Source: Pseudomonas sp. Irchel 3E20
Lineage (GTDB): Bacteria > Pseudomonadota > Gammaproteobacteria > Pseudomonadales > Pseudomonadaceae
Reading direction: 5' to 3'
Assembly (NCBI RefSeq): GCF_900187645.1
Contig: NZ_FYEE01000005.1
Location: 248,001 to 312,000 of the forward strand
DNA: 64,000 nt
The notes under the pieces were generated by a model. It made no database searches. It had not been told where the DNA came from and saw only the letters and a program-made list of their open reading frames with translations. Below, piece by piece: positions 7,355-19,146 of the stretch (its first letter is position 1; each line of letters opens with the position of its first letter). The translations under genes and the position numbers were made by a program.

Positions 7355-8791
7355 CTAGCTCTCATCCGCCTCGTCATCATCCCCGCCGTCGATTTTCATC
7401 CCCAGCTCCTTGATCTTGCGGGTCAGGGTGTTGCGCCCCCAGCCCAGCAGCACGGCGGCGTCGCGGCGCCGGCCAGCGGTGTGCTTGAGCGCGGTTTCGA
7501 TCATGATCCGCTCGAAGCTCGGCACGGCGCTGTCCAGTAGGCTGGACTGGCCGCGTGCCAGGGCCTGGTCGGCCCATTGGCGCAAGGCTTGCTCCCAGTT
7601 GGTGACCGGCGCCGCGTCTTGCGGCAGGTTGAGCAATTCCGGCGGCAGGTCGCCCACGTGCACCTCACGGCCCGAGGCCATGACGGTGATCCAGCGGCAG
7701 GTGTTTTCCAGTTGCCGCACGTTGCCCGGCCAGGGCAGGTTTTTCAGGTATTCCTCGGTTTCGCTCTTGAGCAGCTTGGGTTCCACCGCCAGCTCCTGGG
7801 CGGCGCGGGCGAGGAAGTGCTTGGCCAGGGTGGGGATGTCTTCACGCCGGTCCGACAGGCGCGGGATGTGGATGCGGATGACGTTGAGGCGGTGGAACAG
7901 GTCTTCGCGGAACTTGCCGGCGTGCACCAGGGTTTCCAGGTTCTGGTGCGTGGCGGCGATGATGCGCACGTCCACCTTGACCGGCACATGGCCGCCCACG
8001 CGGTAGAACTCGCCGTCCGCCAGTACCCGCAGCAGGCGGGTCTGGGTGTCGGCGGGCATGTCGCCGATTTCGTCGAGGAACAATGTGCCGCCGTCGGCCT
8101 GCTCGAAGCGCCCACGGCGCAGGTTGGCAGCGCCGGTGAAGGCGCCTTTTTCGTGTCCGAACAGTTCCGACTCCATCAAGTCCTTGGGTATCGCGGCCAT
8201 GTTCAACGCGATGAACGGCGATGCCGCACGCGGGCTGTGGCGGTGCAGGGCGTGGGCTACCAGCTCCTTGCCGGTGCCGGACTCGCCGTTAATCAGCACG
8301 GTGATGTTGGAGTGGCTCAAGCGGCCGATGGCGCGGAACACCTCCTGCATCGCCGGCGCTTCGCCGATGATTTCCGGGGTGCGGGCCAGGGTGGGCGGCA
8401 CTTCCAGGCCTTGCTGTTCCTGGGCGTGCTGGTTGGCGCGCTTGACCAGCGACACCGCTTCATCGACGTCGAAGGGCTTGGGCAGGTACTCGAACGCGCC
8501 GCCCTGGTAGGAGGCCACGGCGCTGTCCAGGTCGGAATGGGCGGTCATGATGATGACCGGCAGGCGCGGGTGCTGTTCGCGGATCCGCGCCAGCAGGTCC
8601 AGGCCACTGGCGCCGGGCATGCGGATGTCGGAGATGATGACGTCCGGTTGCTGGCGGGCCAGGCGGCTCATCACCCCATCGGCGCTGTCGAAGCTCTGGG
8701 TGGTCATGCCTTCTTGTTGCAGGGCTTTTTCCAGCACCCAACGGATAGAACGGTCGTCATCGACGATCCACACGGTTTCACTACGGCTCAT
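7355..8791 (-). CDS. ntrC: Nitrogen regulation response regulator NtrC
   Basis: A 478-residue sigma-54 activator. Receiver domain (1-120) with phospho-acceptor Asp55 in VIISDIRMPG; AAA+ domain (about 140-375) with Walker A GESGTGKE, the sigma-54-contacting GAFTGA loop and Walker B LFLDEIG; Fis-type helix-turn-helix at the C terminus (about 430-470). When phosphorylated by NtrB under nitrogen limitation it activates glnA and other nitrogen genes. Its first four bases overlap the ntrB stop (ATGA), indicating translational coupling. Confidence 0.98.
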   Translation of the reverse strand: MSRSETVWIVDDDRSIRWVLEKALQQEGMTTQSFDSADGVMSRLARQQPDVIISDIRMPGASGLDLLARIREQHPRLPVIIMTAHSDLDSAVASYQGGAFEYLPKPFDVDEAVSLVKRANQHAQEQQGLEVPPTLARTPEIIGEAPAMQEVFRAIGRLSHSNITVLINGESGTGKELVAHALHRHSPRAASPFIALNMAAIPKDLMESELFGHEKGAFTGAANLRRGRFEQADGGTLFLDEIGDMPADTQTRLLRVLADGEFYRVGGHVPVKVDVRIIAATHQNLETLVHAGKFREDLFHRLNVIRIHIPRLSDRREDIPTLAKHFLARAAQELAVEPKLLKSETEEYLKNLPWPGNVRQLENTCRWITVMASGREVHVGDLPPELLNLPQDAAPVTNWEQALRQWADQALARGQSSLLDSAVPSFERIMIETALKHTAGRRRDAAVLLGWGRNTLTRKIKELGMKIDGGDDDEADES

Positions 8792-9873
8792 GTCGATGTG
8801 GCTCCTTGTTCCAGTGGCAGAAAGATCGAGAACGTGGTGTGGCCTGGATGGCTGTCACATTCGATCAGGCCCTGGTGCTGGCTGATGATGTTCTGGGTGA
8901 TGGCCAGGCCTAGCCCGGTACCGTCGGGGCGGCCGCTGACCATGGGGAAGAAGAGGGTGTCCTGCAACTCGGCGGGGATGCCCGGGCCGTTGTCGATGAT
9001 TTCGATCTTGGTCACCAAGCGATGGCGCACATGGCCGATGGTGAACTGGCGCAGCGCCCGGGTGCGCAGGGTGACGCGGCCCAGGCGCAGCTCGTTCTGG
9101 CTGCTGATGGCCTGCACCGCGTTGCGCACGATGTTGAGCACGGCCTGGATCATCTGCTCGCGGTCGATCAGCACGTCGGGGATGCTCGGGTCGTAGTCGC
9201 GCACCAGGGTGATGCCGCCCTGGGTCTCGGCCTCCACCAGGCTGGCCACGCGTTCGAGCACTTCATGGATGTTGGTCAGGGCCAGGGACGGCAGCTTGTT
9301 GGAGCCGAGCATGCGGTCCACCAGGTTTCGCAGGCGATCAGCCTCTTCGATGATGACGTTGGTGTAGTCCTTGAGGCTTTCGTCGGGCAGTTCGCGGGCC
9401 AACAACTGCGCCGCGCCGCGAATCCCGCCCAAGGGGTTCTTGATCTCATGGGCGAGGCCGCGCACCAGCATCTTGCTGGTTTCCTGCTTGGACAACTGCG
9501 CTTCCTCCTTGGTGATGCGCAGCAAGCGGTCGCGCGGGTGCACCTCCAGCAATAGCAGGGTGGCGCCGTTGCTCAGGATCGGGGTGACGGCGTAATCGAC
9601 CGTCAGGGTCTGGCCGGTGAGCGCGGTGAGCATGGCTTCGCGCTTGGTGAACGGGTGGGCCTGCTCCACAGCCTGGCGCAACGAACTCAGGGCCTCGGCG
9701 GATTCGGTGAACAGCTCGCTGATAAATTGCCCGTGGCTGCGCTGGCCGCTGATGGCCAGCAGCATCTCGGCCGCCGGGTTCATGTACTCAAGGCGCAGGT
9801 CGGCGTTGAGCAGGATGGTCGCGGTGGTCAGGTTGTCGAGAAGCAAGCGGTGCAGTGCGTCGCTGATGGTCAT
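8788..9873 (-). CDS. ntrB: Nitrogen regulation sensor kinase NtrB
   Basis: A 361-residue cytoplasmic histidine kinase/phosphatase with an N-terminal PAS domain (about 10-115), phospho-acceptor His142 in the H box HEIKNPLGGIRGA, and a HATPase domain with N box NIVRNAVQA, G1 DNGPGIP and G2 GTGLGLA. GlnB/GlnK regulate it in response to glutamine. No membrane segments, as expected. A sigma-54-type promoter (9931-9946) and an NtrC site (10073-10087) lie upstream, so the operon probably autoregulates. Confidence 0.98.
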   Translation of the reverse strand: MTISDALHRLLLDNLTTATILLNADLRLEYMNPAAEMLLAISGQRSHGQFISELFTESAEALSSLRQAVEQAHPFTKREAMLTALTGQTLTVDYAVTPILSNGATLLLLEVHPRDRLLRITKEEAQLSKQETSKMLVRGLAHEIKNPLGGIRGAAQLLARELPDESLKDYTNVIIEEADRLRNLVDRMLGSNKLPSLALTNIHEVLERVASLVEAETQGGITLVRDYDPSIPDVLIDREQMIQAVLNIVRNAVQAISSQNELRLGRVTLRTRALRQFTIGHVRHRLVTKIEIIDNGPGIPAELQDTLFFPMVSGRPDGTGLGLAITQNIISQHQGLIECDSHPGHTTFSIFLPLEQGATST

Positions 9874-9930
9874 TAGGACCTCTTTTGGAGCATGTCGCGC
9901 CCGTAGGGCACGCGCTGGTACGAGGAAAAT

Positions 9931-9946
9931 GCAAAAACCAAACCAA
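9931..9946 (-). promoter_or_regulatory. Putative sigma-54 promoter of ntrBC
   Basis: On the minus strand the sequence TTGGTTTGGTTTTTGC has GG and GC separated by exactly ten bases, matching the -24/-12 layout, with a T-rich run before the -12 GC. It lies 57 bases upstream of the ntrB start. The -24 block is TTGGTTT rather than the consensus TTGGCAC, so the match is partial. Confidence 0.55.
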
Positions 9947-10072
9947 GGCTCCGAAAAGAAGCGCCAAAGCCTTGAAACAGGCGTTTGAGGCGCTGTTTAG
10001 TGGCGCACGGCCAATATCGGTGGGTGGTTTCGAACCAAAATGGGCTGGGGAGTTACTTTGTTGAGGTGTGTC

Positions 10073-10087
10073 GCACCAATATAGTGC
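10073..10087. promoter_or_regulatory. NtrC-binding site upstream of ntrB
   Basis: GCACCAATATAGTGC fits GCAC-N7-GTGC, the known NtrC enhancer pattern, with perfect outer arms. It is about 130 bases upstream of the putative sigma-54 promoter, a usual enhancer distance. Confidence 0.7.
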
Positions 10088-10170
10088 ATAAGTGCGAAGG
10101 CTGCTGGGCGGGGACGTGAGCCTTGGAGGATAGAGGGGCTGAGCCATTTGCCAGGGCGCGAGTGAACCTC

Positions 10171-10241
10171 TGTGGGGGCGGGCCATCAGCCAGCATCTAG
10201 GGTGTATGGGCTGCTGTCATCGCGGGCAGGCCCGCTCCCAC
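10171..10241. repeat. REP inverted pair
   Basis: TGTGGGGGCGGGCCATCAGC faces ATCGCGGGCAGGCCCGCTCCCA. The left copy is degenerate. It sits just downstream of the small lipoprotein-like gene. Confidence 0.65.
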
Positions 10242-10249
10242 TGAGGGTG

Positions 10250-10369
10250 TTAGAGGGCGCTGTCCTGACGGGTGGTGGAGGTGCTGCCGGTAGTCAGGTG
10301 AGTGCAGCCGAACGAGAGGATGCAAGCGATGGGCAGCATGAGTGCCAGGGCGCGGGCGTGTTTGAGCAT
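10250..10369 (-). CDS. Putative 39-residue small lipoprotein
   Basis: A short gene between glnA and ntrB. The minus strand has GGAAGA seven bases before an ATG, then a basic start (MLKHAR), a hydrophobic stretch (about residues 7-20) and cysteines at 16 and 22, followed by a Thr/Ser-rich tail ending at TAA. Cys22 follows LSFG, a weak but plausible lipobox; Cys16 follows LPIA. This is the layout of tiny outer-membrane-type lipoproteins. I recognise no family. The call rests on the ribosome-binding site and the signal-like composition. Its location downstream of the glnA terminator suggests its own promoter. Confidence 0.5.
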   Translation of the reverse strand: MLKHARALALMLPIACILSFGCTHLTTGSTSTTRQDSAL

Positions 10370-10494
10370 GGTGTCTTCCTTGGGCGTTGTCGGTTGGGCC
10401 GGCAAGCTTACCCAGGGCGACGGGTGGGGAATGCCGGGCGCGGCGGCGCGCGCCAGGGAAGGGCGGTGGTTTTGATGTCAGAGATTTCAGCCAT

Positions 10495-10520
10495 GAAAAA
10501 GGCCTCCCGAAGGAGGCCTC
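10495..10520 (-). terminator. Rho-independent terminator of glnA
   Basis: On the minus strand the stem GGCCTCC-TTCG-GGAGGCC with a stable TTCG tetraloop is followed by five T. It lies about 30 bases beyond the glnA stop. Confidence 0.9.
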
Positions 10521-10550
10521 TGTTACGCCGCTTGCGCAAGCGTTACCGGA

Positions 10551-11957
10551 TTAGCAGCTGTAGTACAGCTCGTATTCCAGTGGGTGTACGAAGGTGCGGA
10601 CCTTGATTTCTTCTTCGCTTTTGAGGGCGATGTAGGCATCGATGAAGTCGTCGCTGAACACGCCGCCCTTGGTCAGGAACGCACGGCCCTTGTCCAGTTC
10701 TTCCAGGGCTTCTTTCAGGCTGCCGCACACTTGCGGGATTTCCTTGGCCTCTTCAGGCGGCAGGTCGTACAGGTTTTTGTCGGCAGCGTCGCCTGGGTGG
10801 ATCTTGTTCTGGATGCCGTCCAGGCCTGCCATCAGCAGGGCGGCGAAGCCCAGGTACGGGTTGGCAGCCGGGTCCGGGAAGCGGGCTTCGATACGGCGCG
10901 CCTTAGGGCTGGAGACGTAAGGAATGCGGATCGAGGCAGAGCGGTTGCGTGCCGAGTAGGCCAGCATGACCGGCGCTTCAAAGCCTGGGACCAGACGCTT
11001 GTAGGAGTTGGTCGAAGGGTTGGTGAAGCCGTTCAGGGCCTTACCGTGCTTGATGATGCCGCCGATGAAGTACAGGGCGGTGTCGGACAGGCCGGCATAG
11101 CCTTCGCCGGCGAAGGTGTTTTTGCCATCTTTGCCGATGGACATGTGTACGTGCATACCCGAGCCATTGTCGCCGTACAGCGGCTTAGGCATGAAGGTCG
11201 CGGTGCGGCCATAGGCCACGGCCACGTTGTGCACGCAGTACTTGAGGGTCTGAACTTCGTCAGCTTTCTTCATCAGGGTGTTGAACTGCACACCGATTTC
11301 GTTCTGGCCGGCAGTGGCCACTTCGTGGTGGTGCACTTCGATGACCAGGCCCATTTCTTCCATGGCGTTGCACATGGAGGTACGGATTTCGTGGTCATGG
11401 TCGAACGGCGGAACTGGGAAATAGCCGCCCTTCACGCCCGGACGATGGCCGTGGTTGCCGCCTTCGATGTCCTGGTCGGTCATCCACGAGCCTTGCTCGG
11501 AGTAGATCTTGAACATCGAACCGGAGATGTCGGACTTGAATTTGACTTGGTCGAAGATGAAGAACTCAGGCTCCGGGCCGACGAACACAGTGTCGCCGAT
11601 GCCGGTGGACTTGAGGTATTCCTCGGCGCGGTGGGCGATGGCGCGAGGGTCGCGGTCGTAGCCTTGCATGGTCGAAGGGTCGATCACGTTGCAGACCAGG
11701 ATCAGCGTTGGGTCTTCGGTGAACGGGTCGAGCACGGCGGTGGAGTCGTCCGGCAGCAGGATCATGTCGGAGGCTTCGATGCCTTTCCAGCCCGCGATGG
11801 AGGAACCATCGAACATCTTGCCTTCTTCGAAGAAGGATTCATCCAGCGCATCACGGGCCGGCATGGTCACGTGGTGCTGCGTGCCTTTGGTGTCAGTGAA
11901 GCGCAGATCAATCCACTTGACGTCATGATCTTTGATGAGTTGAACCGACTTCGACAT
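10551..11957 (-). CDS. glnA: Type I glutamine synthetase
   Basis: A 468-residue GSI enzyme that makes glutamine from glutamate, ammonia and ATP as a cytoplasmic dodecamer. The sequence has the beta-grasp N terminus ([13 protein letters not shown]), the metal/substrate block [19 protein letters not shown], and the C-terminal NLYDLPPEE adenylylation site, so it is the GlnE-regulated class. The start at 11957 is set by a strong GGAGGA ribosome site. It is transcribed alone, ends at a TTCG terminator, and is preceded by a consensus-quality sigma-54 promoter with upstream NtrC sites. Confidence 0.98.
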   Translation of the reverse strand: MSKSVQLIKDHDVKWIDLRFTDTKGTQHHVTMPARDALDESFFEEGKMFDGSSIAGWKGIEASDMILLPDDSTAVLDPFTEDPTLILVCNVIDPSTMQGYDRDPRAIAHRAEEYLKSTGIGDTVFVGPEPEFFIFDQVKFKSDISGSMFKIYSEQGSWMTDQDIEGGNHGHRPGVKGGYFPVPPFDHDHEIRTSMCNAMEEMGLVIEVHHHEVATAGQNEIGVQFNTLMKKADEVQTLKYCVHNVAVAYGRTATFMPKPLYGDNGSGMHVHMSIGKDGKNTFAGEGYAGLSDTALYFIGGIIKHGKALNGFTNPSTNSYKRLVPGFEAPVMLAYSARNRSASIRIPYVSSPKARRIEARFPDPAANPYLGFAALLMAGLDGIQNKIHPGDAADKNLYDLPPEEAKEIPQVCGSLKEALEELDKGRAFLTKGGVFSDDFIDAYIALKSEEEIKVRTFVHPLEYELYYSC

Positions 11958-12057
11958 ATGTCCTCCGGGGTGGATTCGGGCTGGGTAGTGGAGAGCCCTT
12001 GGAATGTGGGTGATGCGGGCGCGAATATTCGGCCATGGCAACCTGCCTCACAAGGGA

Positions 12058-12072
12058 GCAAATTGCATGCCA
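12058..12072 (-). promoter_or_regulatory. Sigma-54 promoter of glnA
   Basis: The minus strand reads TGGCATGCAATTTGC: -24 TGGCATG and -12 TTGC, with ten bases between GG and GC. It matches consensus TGGCACG-N4-TTGC at all but one of the conserved bases. About 100 bases upstream of the glnA start. Confidence 0.85.
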
Positions 12073-12145
12073 GTGCCCCGAGTTGGGTTTTGCGCCCCTT
12101 TTACGCGCCTATAAACGTGCAAATCGTATAAAGCGCGTTTTTTAC

Positions 12146-12160
12146 GCACTGCAATGTGGC
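12146..12160. promoter_or_regulatory. Weak NtrC-like site
   Basis: GCAC-N7-TGGC has one good half and one degenerate half. It lies between the strong NtrC site and the glnA sigma-54 promoter, as low-affinity sites do at the E. coli glnA enhancer. Confidence 0.35.
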
Positions 12161-12176
12161 GGCAAATACCGAAAAC

Positions 12177-12191
12177 GCACCAATAAAGTGC
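12177..12191. promoter_or_regulatory. NtrC-binding site of glnA
   Basis: GCACCAATAAAGTGC matches GCAC-N7-GTGC with perfect outer arms and is nearly identical to the site upstream of ntrB. About 120 bases upstream of the sigma-54 promoter. Confidence 0.75.
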
Positions 12192-12218
12192 GAGCAAAAC
12201 CAATTGCAGATTAACTGG

Positions 12219-12246
12219 TTAAAGCTTGAGCAATTTCCGCTATAAT
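12219..12246 (+). promoter_or_regulatory. Putative sigma-70 promoter of thiI
   Basis: A perfect -10 TATAAT at 12241-12246 lies 43 bases before the thiI ATG. The -35 (TTAAAG, 12219-12224, 16-base spacing) is weak. Confidence 0.5.
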
Positions 12247-12288
12247 CCGCGCCCCCCTTTTTCGGCTGGCCCTGCGCGCGCTGTTTTC

Positions 12289-13743
12289 ATGAAACTAATC
12301 GTAAAAGTCTTTCCCGAGATCACCATCAAGAGCCGCCCGGTACGGATGCGTTTCATCCGCCAATTGGCCAAGAACATCCGCACCGTGCTCCGCGACCTGG
12401 ACCCGGCCGTGGTGGTGAACGGCGTGTGGGACAACCTCGAGCTGGAAACCCGCGTCACCGAGCCCAAAGCCTTGAAGGACATGACCGAGCGCCTGAGCTG
12501 CATGCCCGGCATCGCGCATTTTTTGCAGGTCGACGAGTACCCGTTGGGGGACTTCGACGACATCACCGAAAAGTGCCGTTTGCACTTTGGCAGTGAGCTT
12601 GAGGGCAAGATTTTTTCCGTGCGCTGCAAGCGCGCCGGCAAGCACCCGTTCAGCTCCATGGACGTGGAGAAATACGTCGGCAGCAAGCTGCGTCGCGAGT
12701 GCGGCGCCGCCGGAATCTCCCTCAAGGCGCCGCAAATCGAAGTGCGCATGGAAATTCGCGACCAACGGTTGTTTGTGATCCATAGCCAGCACAACAGCAT
12801 TGGCGGTTATCCGTTGGGTGCCCTGGAACAGACCCTGGTGCTGATGTCTGGCGGTTTCGATTCCACGGTGGCGGCCTACCAGATCATGCGCCGTGGCCTG
12901 ATGAGCCATTTCTGCTTCTTCAACCTGGGCGGGCGTGCCCACGAACTGGGCGTGATGGAAGTCGCGCACTTTATCTGGAAGAAGTACGGCAGCTCCCAGC
13001 GCGTGCTGTTTGTGAGCGTGCCGTTCGAGGAAGTGCTGGGGGAAATCCTCGGCAAAGTCGATAACAGTCATATGGGCGTGGTATTGAAGCGTATGATGTT
13101 GCGCGCTGCCTCGCGGATTGCCGACCGGCTGGACATCGACGCCCTGGTGACCGGCGAGGCGATTTCCCAGGTGTCCAGCCAGACGCTGCCCAACCTGTCC
13201 GTGATCGACTGCGTAACCGACAAACTGGTGCTGCGCCCACTGATCGCCAGCCACAAGCAGGACATCATCGACCTGGCCAACGAAATCGGCACCGCCGACT
13301 TCGCCAAGCACATGCCCGAGTACTGCGGGGTCATTTCGGTGAACCCCAAGACCCACGCCAAGCGCCCGCGCGTGGAGCACGAAGAGAAAGAATTCGACAT
13401 GGCGGTGCTCGAGCGTGCGCTGGAGAACGCCAAACTGGTGCCGATCGATCGGGTGATCGACGAATTGGGCCAGGATTTGCAGATCGAAGAAGTCAGCGAA
13501 GCCCTGGCCGGCCAGATCGTCATCGACATCCGTCACCCGGATGCCGTTGAGGACGCGCCGCTGGAGCTTGCCGGCATCGACGTACAAGCGTTGCCGTTCT
13601 ATGCATTGAACGCTCGTTTCAAGGAACTGGACCCTACTCGCCAGTACCTGCTGTATTGCGACAAAGGCGTGATGAGTCGCCTGCATGCCCACCATTTGCT
13701 CAGTGAGGGATATGCCAATGTGCGCGTTTATCGACCGAGCTAA
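12289..13743 (+). CDS. thiI: tRNA 4-thiouridine sulfurtransferase
   Basis: A 484-residue enzyme that puts sulfur on U8 of tRNA and supplies sulfur for the thiazole of thiamin. Domains in order: N-terminal ferredoxin-like and THUMP domain (about 1-170), a PP-loop ATP pyrophosphatase with SGGFDS, and a C-terminal rhodanese domain (about 400-484) whose [10 protein letters not shown] loop holds the persulfide cysteine. The fused rhodanese form is that of gammaproteobacteria. The start gives [15 protein letters not shown]; an upstream in-frame extension is unlike the family. Confidence 0.97.
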   Translation: MKLIVKVFPEITIKSRPVRMRFIRQLAKNIRTVLRDLDPAVVVNGVWDNLELETRVTEPKALKDMTERLSCMPGIAHFLQVDEYPLGDFDDITEKCRLHFGSELEGKIFSVRCKRAGKHPFSSMDVEKYVGSKLRRECGAAGISLKAPQIEVRMEIRDQRLFVIHSQHNSIGGYPLGALEQTLVLMSGGFDSTVAAYQIMRRGLMSHFCFFNLGGRAHELGVMEVAHFIWKKYGSSQRVLFVSVPFEEVLGEILGKVDNSHMGVVLKRMMLRAASRIADRLDIDALVTGEAISQVSSQTLPNLSVIDCVTDKLVLRPLIASHKQDIIDLANEIGTADFAKHMPEYCGVISVNPKTHAKRPRVEHEEKEFDMAVLERALENAKLVPIDRVIDELGQDLQIEEVSEALAGQIVIDIRHPDAVEDAPLELAGIDVQALPFYALNARFKELDPTRQYLLYCDKGVMSRLHAHHLLSEGYANVRVYRPS

Positions 13744-13882
13744 GAGCCCGGGGCTGTACGCCTGTGGCCTGCGTCACCGGCCCCCCGACGCCGCCGTCAA
13801 GCTGTAACGGCAAGGCCTGACTCTATTGAAAATCGCTGCCACGACCTGTCAGCACACCGAATCCTCTGATCGAGATACACAA

Positions 13883-15703
13883 GTGATCGAAAATCTACGC
13901 AACATCGCCATCATTGCTCACGTTGACCACGGTAAAACCACCCTGGTAGACAAACTCTTGCGTCAATCCGGCACCCTGGAGCGCAACGAGCTCAACGACG
14001 AGCGCGTGATGGACTCCAACGACCAGGAGAAAGAGCGCGGTATTACCATCCTGGCGAAAAACACCGCCATCAACTGGAACGGCTACCACATCAACATCGT
14101 GGACACCCCGGGCCACGCCGACTTCGGCGGTGAAGTAGAGCGTGTGATGTCGATGGTCGACTCCGTTCTGCTGCTGGTTGACGCACAAGACGGCCCTATG
14201 CCGCAAACCCGTTTCGTGACCAAGAAGGCTTTCGAAGCCGGCCTGCGTCCAATCGTGGTCATCAACAAGGTTGACCGTCCGGGCGCACGTCCGGACTGGG
14301 TTCTGGACCAGATCTTCGACCTGTTCGACAACCTGGGCGCCACCGAAGAACAGCTGGACTTCAAAGTCGTCTACGCCTCGGCCCTGAACGGCATTGCCGG
14401 TCTGGAACACACCGACATGGCCGAAGACATGACCCCGCTGTACCAGTCGATCGTCGACAACGTACCGGCGCCGACTGTTGACCGTGAGGGCCCGTTCCAG
14501 ATGCAAATCTCGGCACTGGACTACAACAGCTTCCTGGGTGTTATCGGCGTTGGCCGTATCGCCCGTGGCAGCGTCAAGCCGAACACCCCGGTTGTGGCTA
14601 TCGGCGCCGACGGCAAGAAGCGTAACGGCCGTATCCTGAAGCTGATGGGTCACCACGGCCTGCACCGCATCGACGTTGAAGAAGCCTTCGCCGGCGACAT
14701 CGTGTGCGTCAGCGGTATGGACTCGCTGTTCATCTCCGACACCCTGTGCCAGCCAGACAATGTCGAGGCGATGAAGCCTCTGACTGTTGACGAGCCAACC
14801 GTTTCCATGACCTTCCAGGTCAACGACTCGCCTTTCTGCGGTAAAGAAGGCAAGTTCGTGACTTCCCGTAACATCAAGGAACGTCTGGACAAAGAGCTGC
14901 TGTACAACGTGGCACTGCGCGTTGAAGAAGGCGACTCGGCCGACAAGTTCAAGGTATCCGGCCGTGGTGAGCTGCACCTCTCGGTACTGATCGAAACCAT
15001 GCGTCGCGAAGGCTTCGAAATGGGCGTTGGTCGTCCAGAAGTCATCATCCGTCAGGTTGACGGCGTGAAGCAGGAACCGTTCGAAAACGTCACCATCGAC
15101 ACCCCTGAAGAATCCCAGGGCAAGGTCATGGAAGAGATGGGCCTGCGTAAGGGCGACCTGACCAACATGGTGCCGGATGGCAAAGGCCGTGTGCGTCTGG
15201 AATACAACATCCCTGCTCGTGGTCTGATCGGTTTCCGTAACCAGTTCCTGACCCTGACCAACGGTGCTGGCATCCTGACCTCGATCTTCGATCGCTACGA
15301 CACCATGAAGTCCGGCGACATGTCCGGCCGTCAGAACGGTGTTCTGGTATCGGTAGAAACCGGCAAGGCGCTGACCTACTCCCTGGAAACCCTCCAGGCG
15401 CGTGGCAAGCTGTTCGTTGAACACGGTCAAGAGATCTACAACGGTCAGATCGTTGGCTTGAACAGCCGTGACAACGACATGGGCGTCAACCCAACCAAAG
15501 GTAAGAAGCTCGACAACATGCGTGCTTCGGGTAAAGACGAAACCATCGCCCTGGTTCCACCTGTTCGCTTCACCCTGGAACAGGCCCTGGAATTCATCCA
15601 GGACGACGAACTGTGCGAAGTGACGCCTAAGTCGATCCGCCTGCGTAAGAAGATCCTGGACGAAGGCGAGCGTACCCGCGCTGCCAAGAAAGCCAAGAAC
15701 TGA
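13883..15703 (+). CDS. typA: Translational GTPase TypA/BipA
   Basis: A 606-residue ribosome-associated GTPase of the EF-G superfamily needed for growth in cold and stress. G1 [11 protein letters not shown]3 DTPGHADF and G4 NKVDR motifs lie in the first 130 residues, followed by domain II, EF-G-like domains III and V, and the BipA-specific C-terminal domain. I chose a GTG start at 13883, which gives the conserved [18 protein letters not shown] terminus. Codon use appears optimised, as expected for a well-expressed gene. A strong terminator follows. Confidence 0.97.
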   Translation: MIENLRNIAIIAHVDHGKTTLVDKLLRQSGTLERNELNDERVMDSNDQEKERGITILAKNTAINWNGYHINIVDTPGHADFGGEVERVMSMVDSVLLLVDAQDGPMPQTRFVTKKAFEAGLRPIVVINKVDRPGARPDWVLDQIFDLFDNLGATEEQLDFKVVYASALNGIAGLEHTDMAEDMTPLYQSIVDNVPAPTVDREGPFQMQISALDYNSFLGVIGVGRIARGSVKPNTPVVAIGADGKKRNGRILKLMGHHGLHRIDVEEAFAGDIVCVSGMDSLFISDTLCQPDNVEAMKPLTVDEPTVSMTFQVNDSPFCGKEGKFVTSRNIKERLDKELLYNVALRVEEGDSADKFKVSGRGELHLSVLIETMRREGFEMGVGRPEVIIRQVDGVKQEPFENVTIDTPEESQGKVMEEMGLRKGDLTNMVPDGKGRVRLEYNIPARGLIGFRNQFLTLTNGAGILTSIFDRYDTMKSGDMSGRQNGVLVSVETGKALTYSLETLQARGKLFVEHGQEIYNGQIVGLNSRDNDMGVNPTKGKKLDNMRASGKDETIALVPPVRFTLEQALEFIQDDELCEVTPKSIRLRKKILDEGERTRAAKKAKN

Positions 15704-15724
15704 GTTAACTCAGGCTGAATGAAA

Positions 15725-15759
15725 AACGCCCCCGGTCGAAAGGCCGGGGGCGTTTTTTT
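15725..15759 (+). terminator. Rho-independent terminator of typA
   Basis: An AACGCCCCC / GGGGGCGTT stem followed by seven T, 20 bases after the typA stop. Confidence 0.93.
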
Positions 15760-15787
15760 ATGCTTTGGATTTGTAGGCTGGGTTCAG

Positions 15788-15864
15788 GGCCTTATCGCGG
15801 GCAAGCCCGCTCCCACAGGGGCTGCATTTCGATTGTGGGCGCTCCGCTTGCCCGCGATAAGGCC
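15788..15864. repeat. Inverted REP pair after typA
   Basis: GCCTTATCGCGGGCAAGCCC and its inverse TTGCCCGCGATAAGGCC flank a spacer holding a CTCCCACA/TGTGGGCGC pair. It separates convergent typA and the YkgJ-type gene. Confidence 0.8.
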
Positions 15865-15875
15865 TCTGAGGCGCC

Positions 15876-16313
15876 TCAGAACCGCTCAATTACCCGCGTG
15901 GTGGTCTGGCGCGCCACTTCTTTGGGCTTGTAGGCGCAGTACCCCGGGCGCGGGCCGATTTTCGGGTGGTTGCGGCAGGTGTCCGGGCGCTTGTCATAAA
16001 TGGTGCACAGGCGGCTCTTACGATCCAGGTACAGGCAGTCGTTGTTGCTCATGCGCTGCAGGGTGAAGATCTCGGATTTCTGGTTGTAGCGCTCCACGAT
16101 CCCTTCTTTTTGCAGGCGTTTGGCGATGTTCTTCGGCGGGTCGCCGCGCTCGAACTCATCGACTATGCCGATGCGGATCAGATCCTTGATCTTGACCTCC
16201 ACCGGCAGCGTGCAGCAGCTGGACACGCAGGAGCCGCACATGGGCGCGGAGTATTTGGCCCAGGTATCGAGTCGGTCGATTTCCGCGGCGGCGATCAGGT
16301 TGGGCTTCATCAT
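15876..16313 (-). CDS. YkgJ family cysteine cluster protein
   Basis: A protein of about 145 residues with the CGSCVSSCC cluster near the N terminus, then CLYLD, CTIYDKRPDTCRNHP and a late CAYKP. These cysteines fit the YkgJ/UPF0153 group, proposed to bind a metal or Fe-S cluster; the biochemical role is unknown. The start is one of two adjacent ATG codons (16313 or 16310); a longer upstream extension is basic and low quality. It faces typA and is divergent from glgP. Confidence 0.85.
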   Translation of the reverse strand: MMKPNLIAAAEIDRLDTWAKYSAPMCGSCVSSCCTLPVEVKIKDLIRIGIVDEFERGDPPKNIAKRLQKEGIVERYNQKSEIFTLQRMSNNDCLYLDRKSRLCTIYDKRPDTCRNHPKIGPRPGYCAYKPKEVARQTTTRVIERF

Positions 16314-16552
16314 GTGGGGCTTTATACCGGCGTGTGCATCAGGGCGCGCGATCATACCGGGAGTGGTGGATTTTTGAACAACCTTTCGCCGGTTTTTTTC
16401 CATGACCGGCCTATTGGCGAGTTATTCGGCACGCGCCCTGCATCCCAGATGCTTATTCGGCCCCCCCTGACAGAAACTGCCGAACCAGAGCGCCCTGTGC
16501 CTGTCACACCGTCTAGGCTCAGACAATTTCATGCTCGCCCGAGGTCCTATTG

Positions 16553-19006
<2,454 letters not shown>

Positions 19007-19071
19007 GCAAGCCCGGCGCGGCCGATATACTCAGCCCCACTGCGCCCCATGCTCCTGTACCCCTGCCCCTG

Positions 19072-19101
19072 AGTGGGAGCGGGCTCTGCCCGCGATAGCG
19101 G
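19072..19101. repeat. Single REP element
   Basis: GAGTGGGAGCGGGCTCTGCCCGCGAT between glgP and the DUF2339 gene; a singlet rather than a doublet. Confidence 0.7.
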
Positions 19102-19146
19102 TCTGCCGGTCGGTGCAGAACATCGCGAACCACTAGGGATCTCACC

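Larger units (their letters stand above)
9874..10249. other. Leader and regulatory gap upstream of ntrB
   Basis: The gap contains a sigma-54-like promoter, a near-palindromic NtrC site and a REP doublet. A 132-codon open frame that runs through it on the minus strand out of phase with ntrB has no supporting features and I do not call it. Confidence 0.6.
11958..12288. other. Divergent regulatory region between glnA and thiI
   Basis: The region carries the sigma-54 promoter and NtrC sites for glnA on one strand and a TATAAT-type promoter for thiI on the other. No open reading frame of note. Confidence 0.7.

Noticed and set aside
9788..10186. A 132-codon minus-strand frame in the ntrB leader
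   Set aside because: It overlaps the ntrB start out of frame, the sigma-54 promoter and the NtrC site; protein composition is poor.
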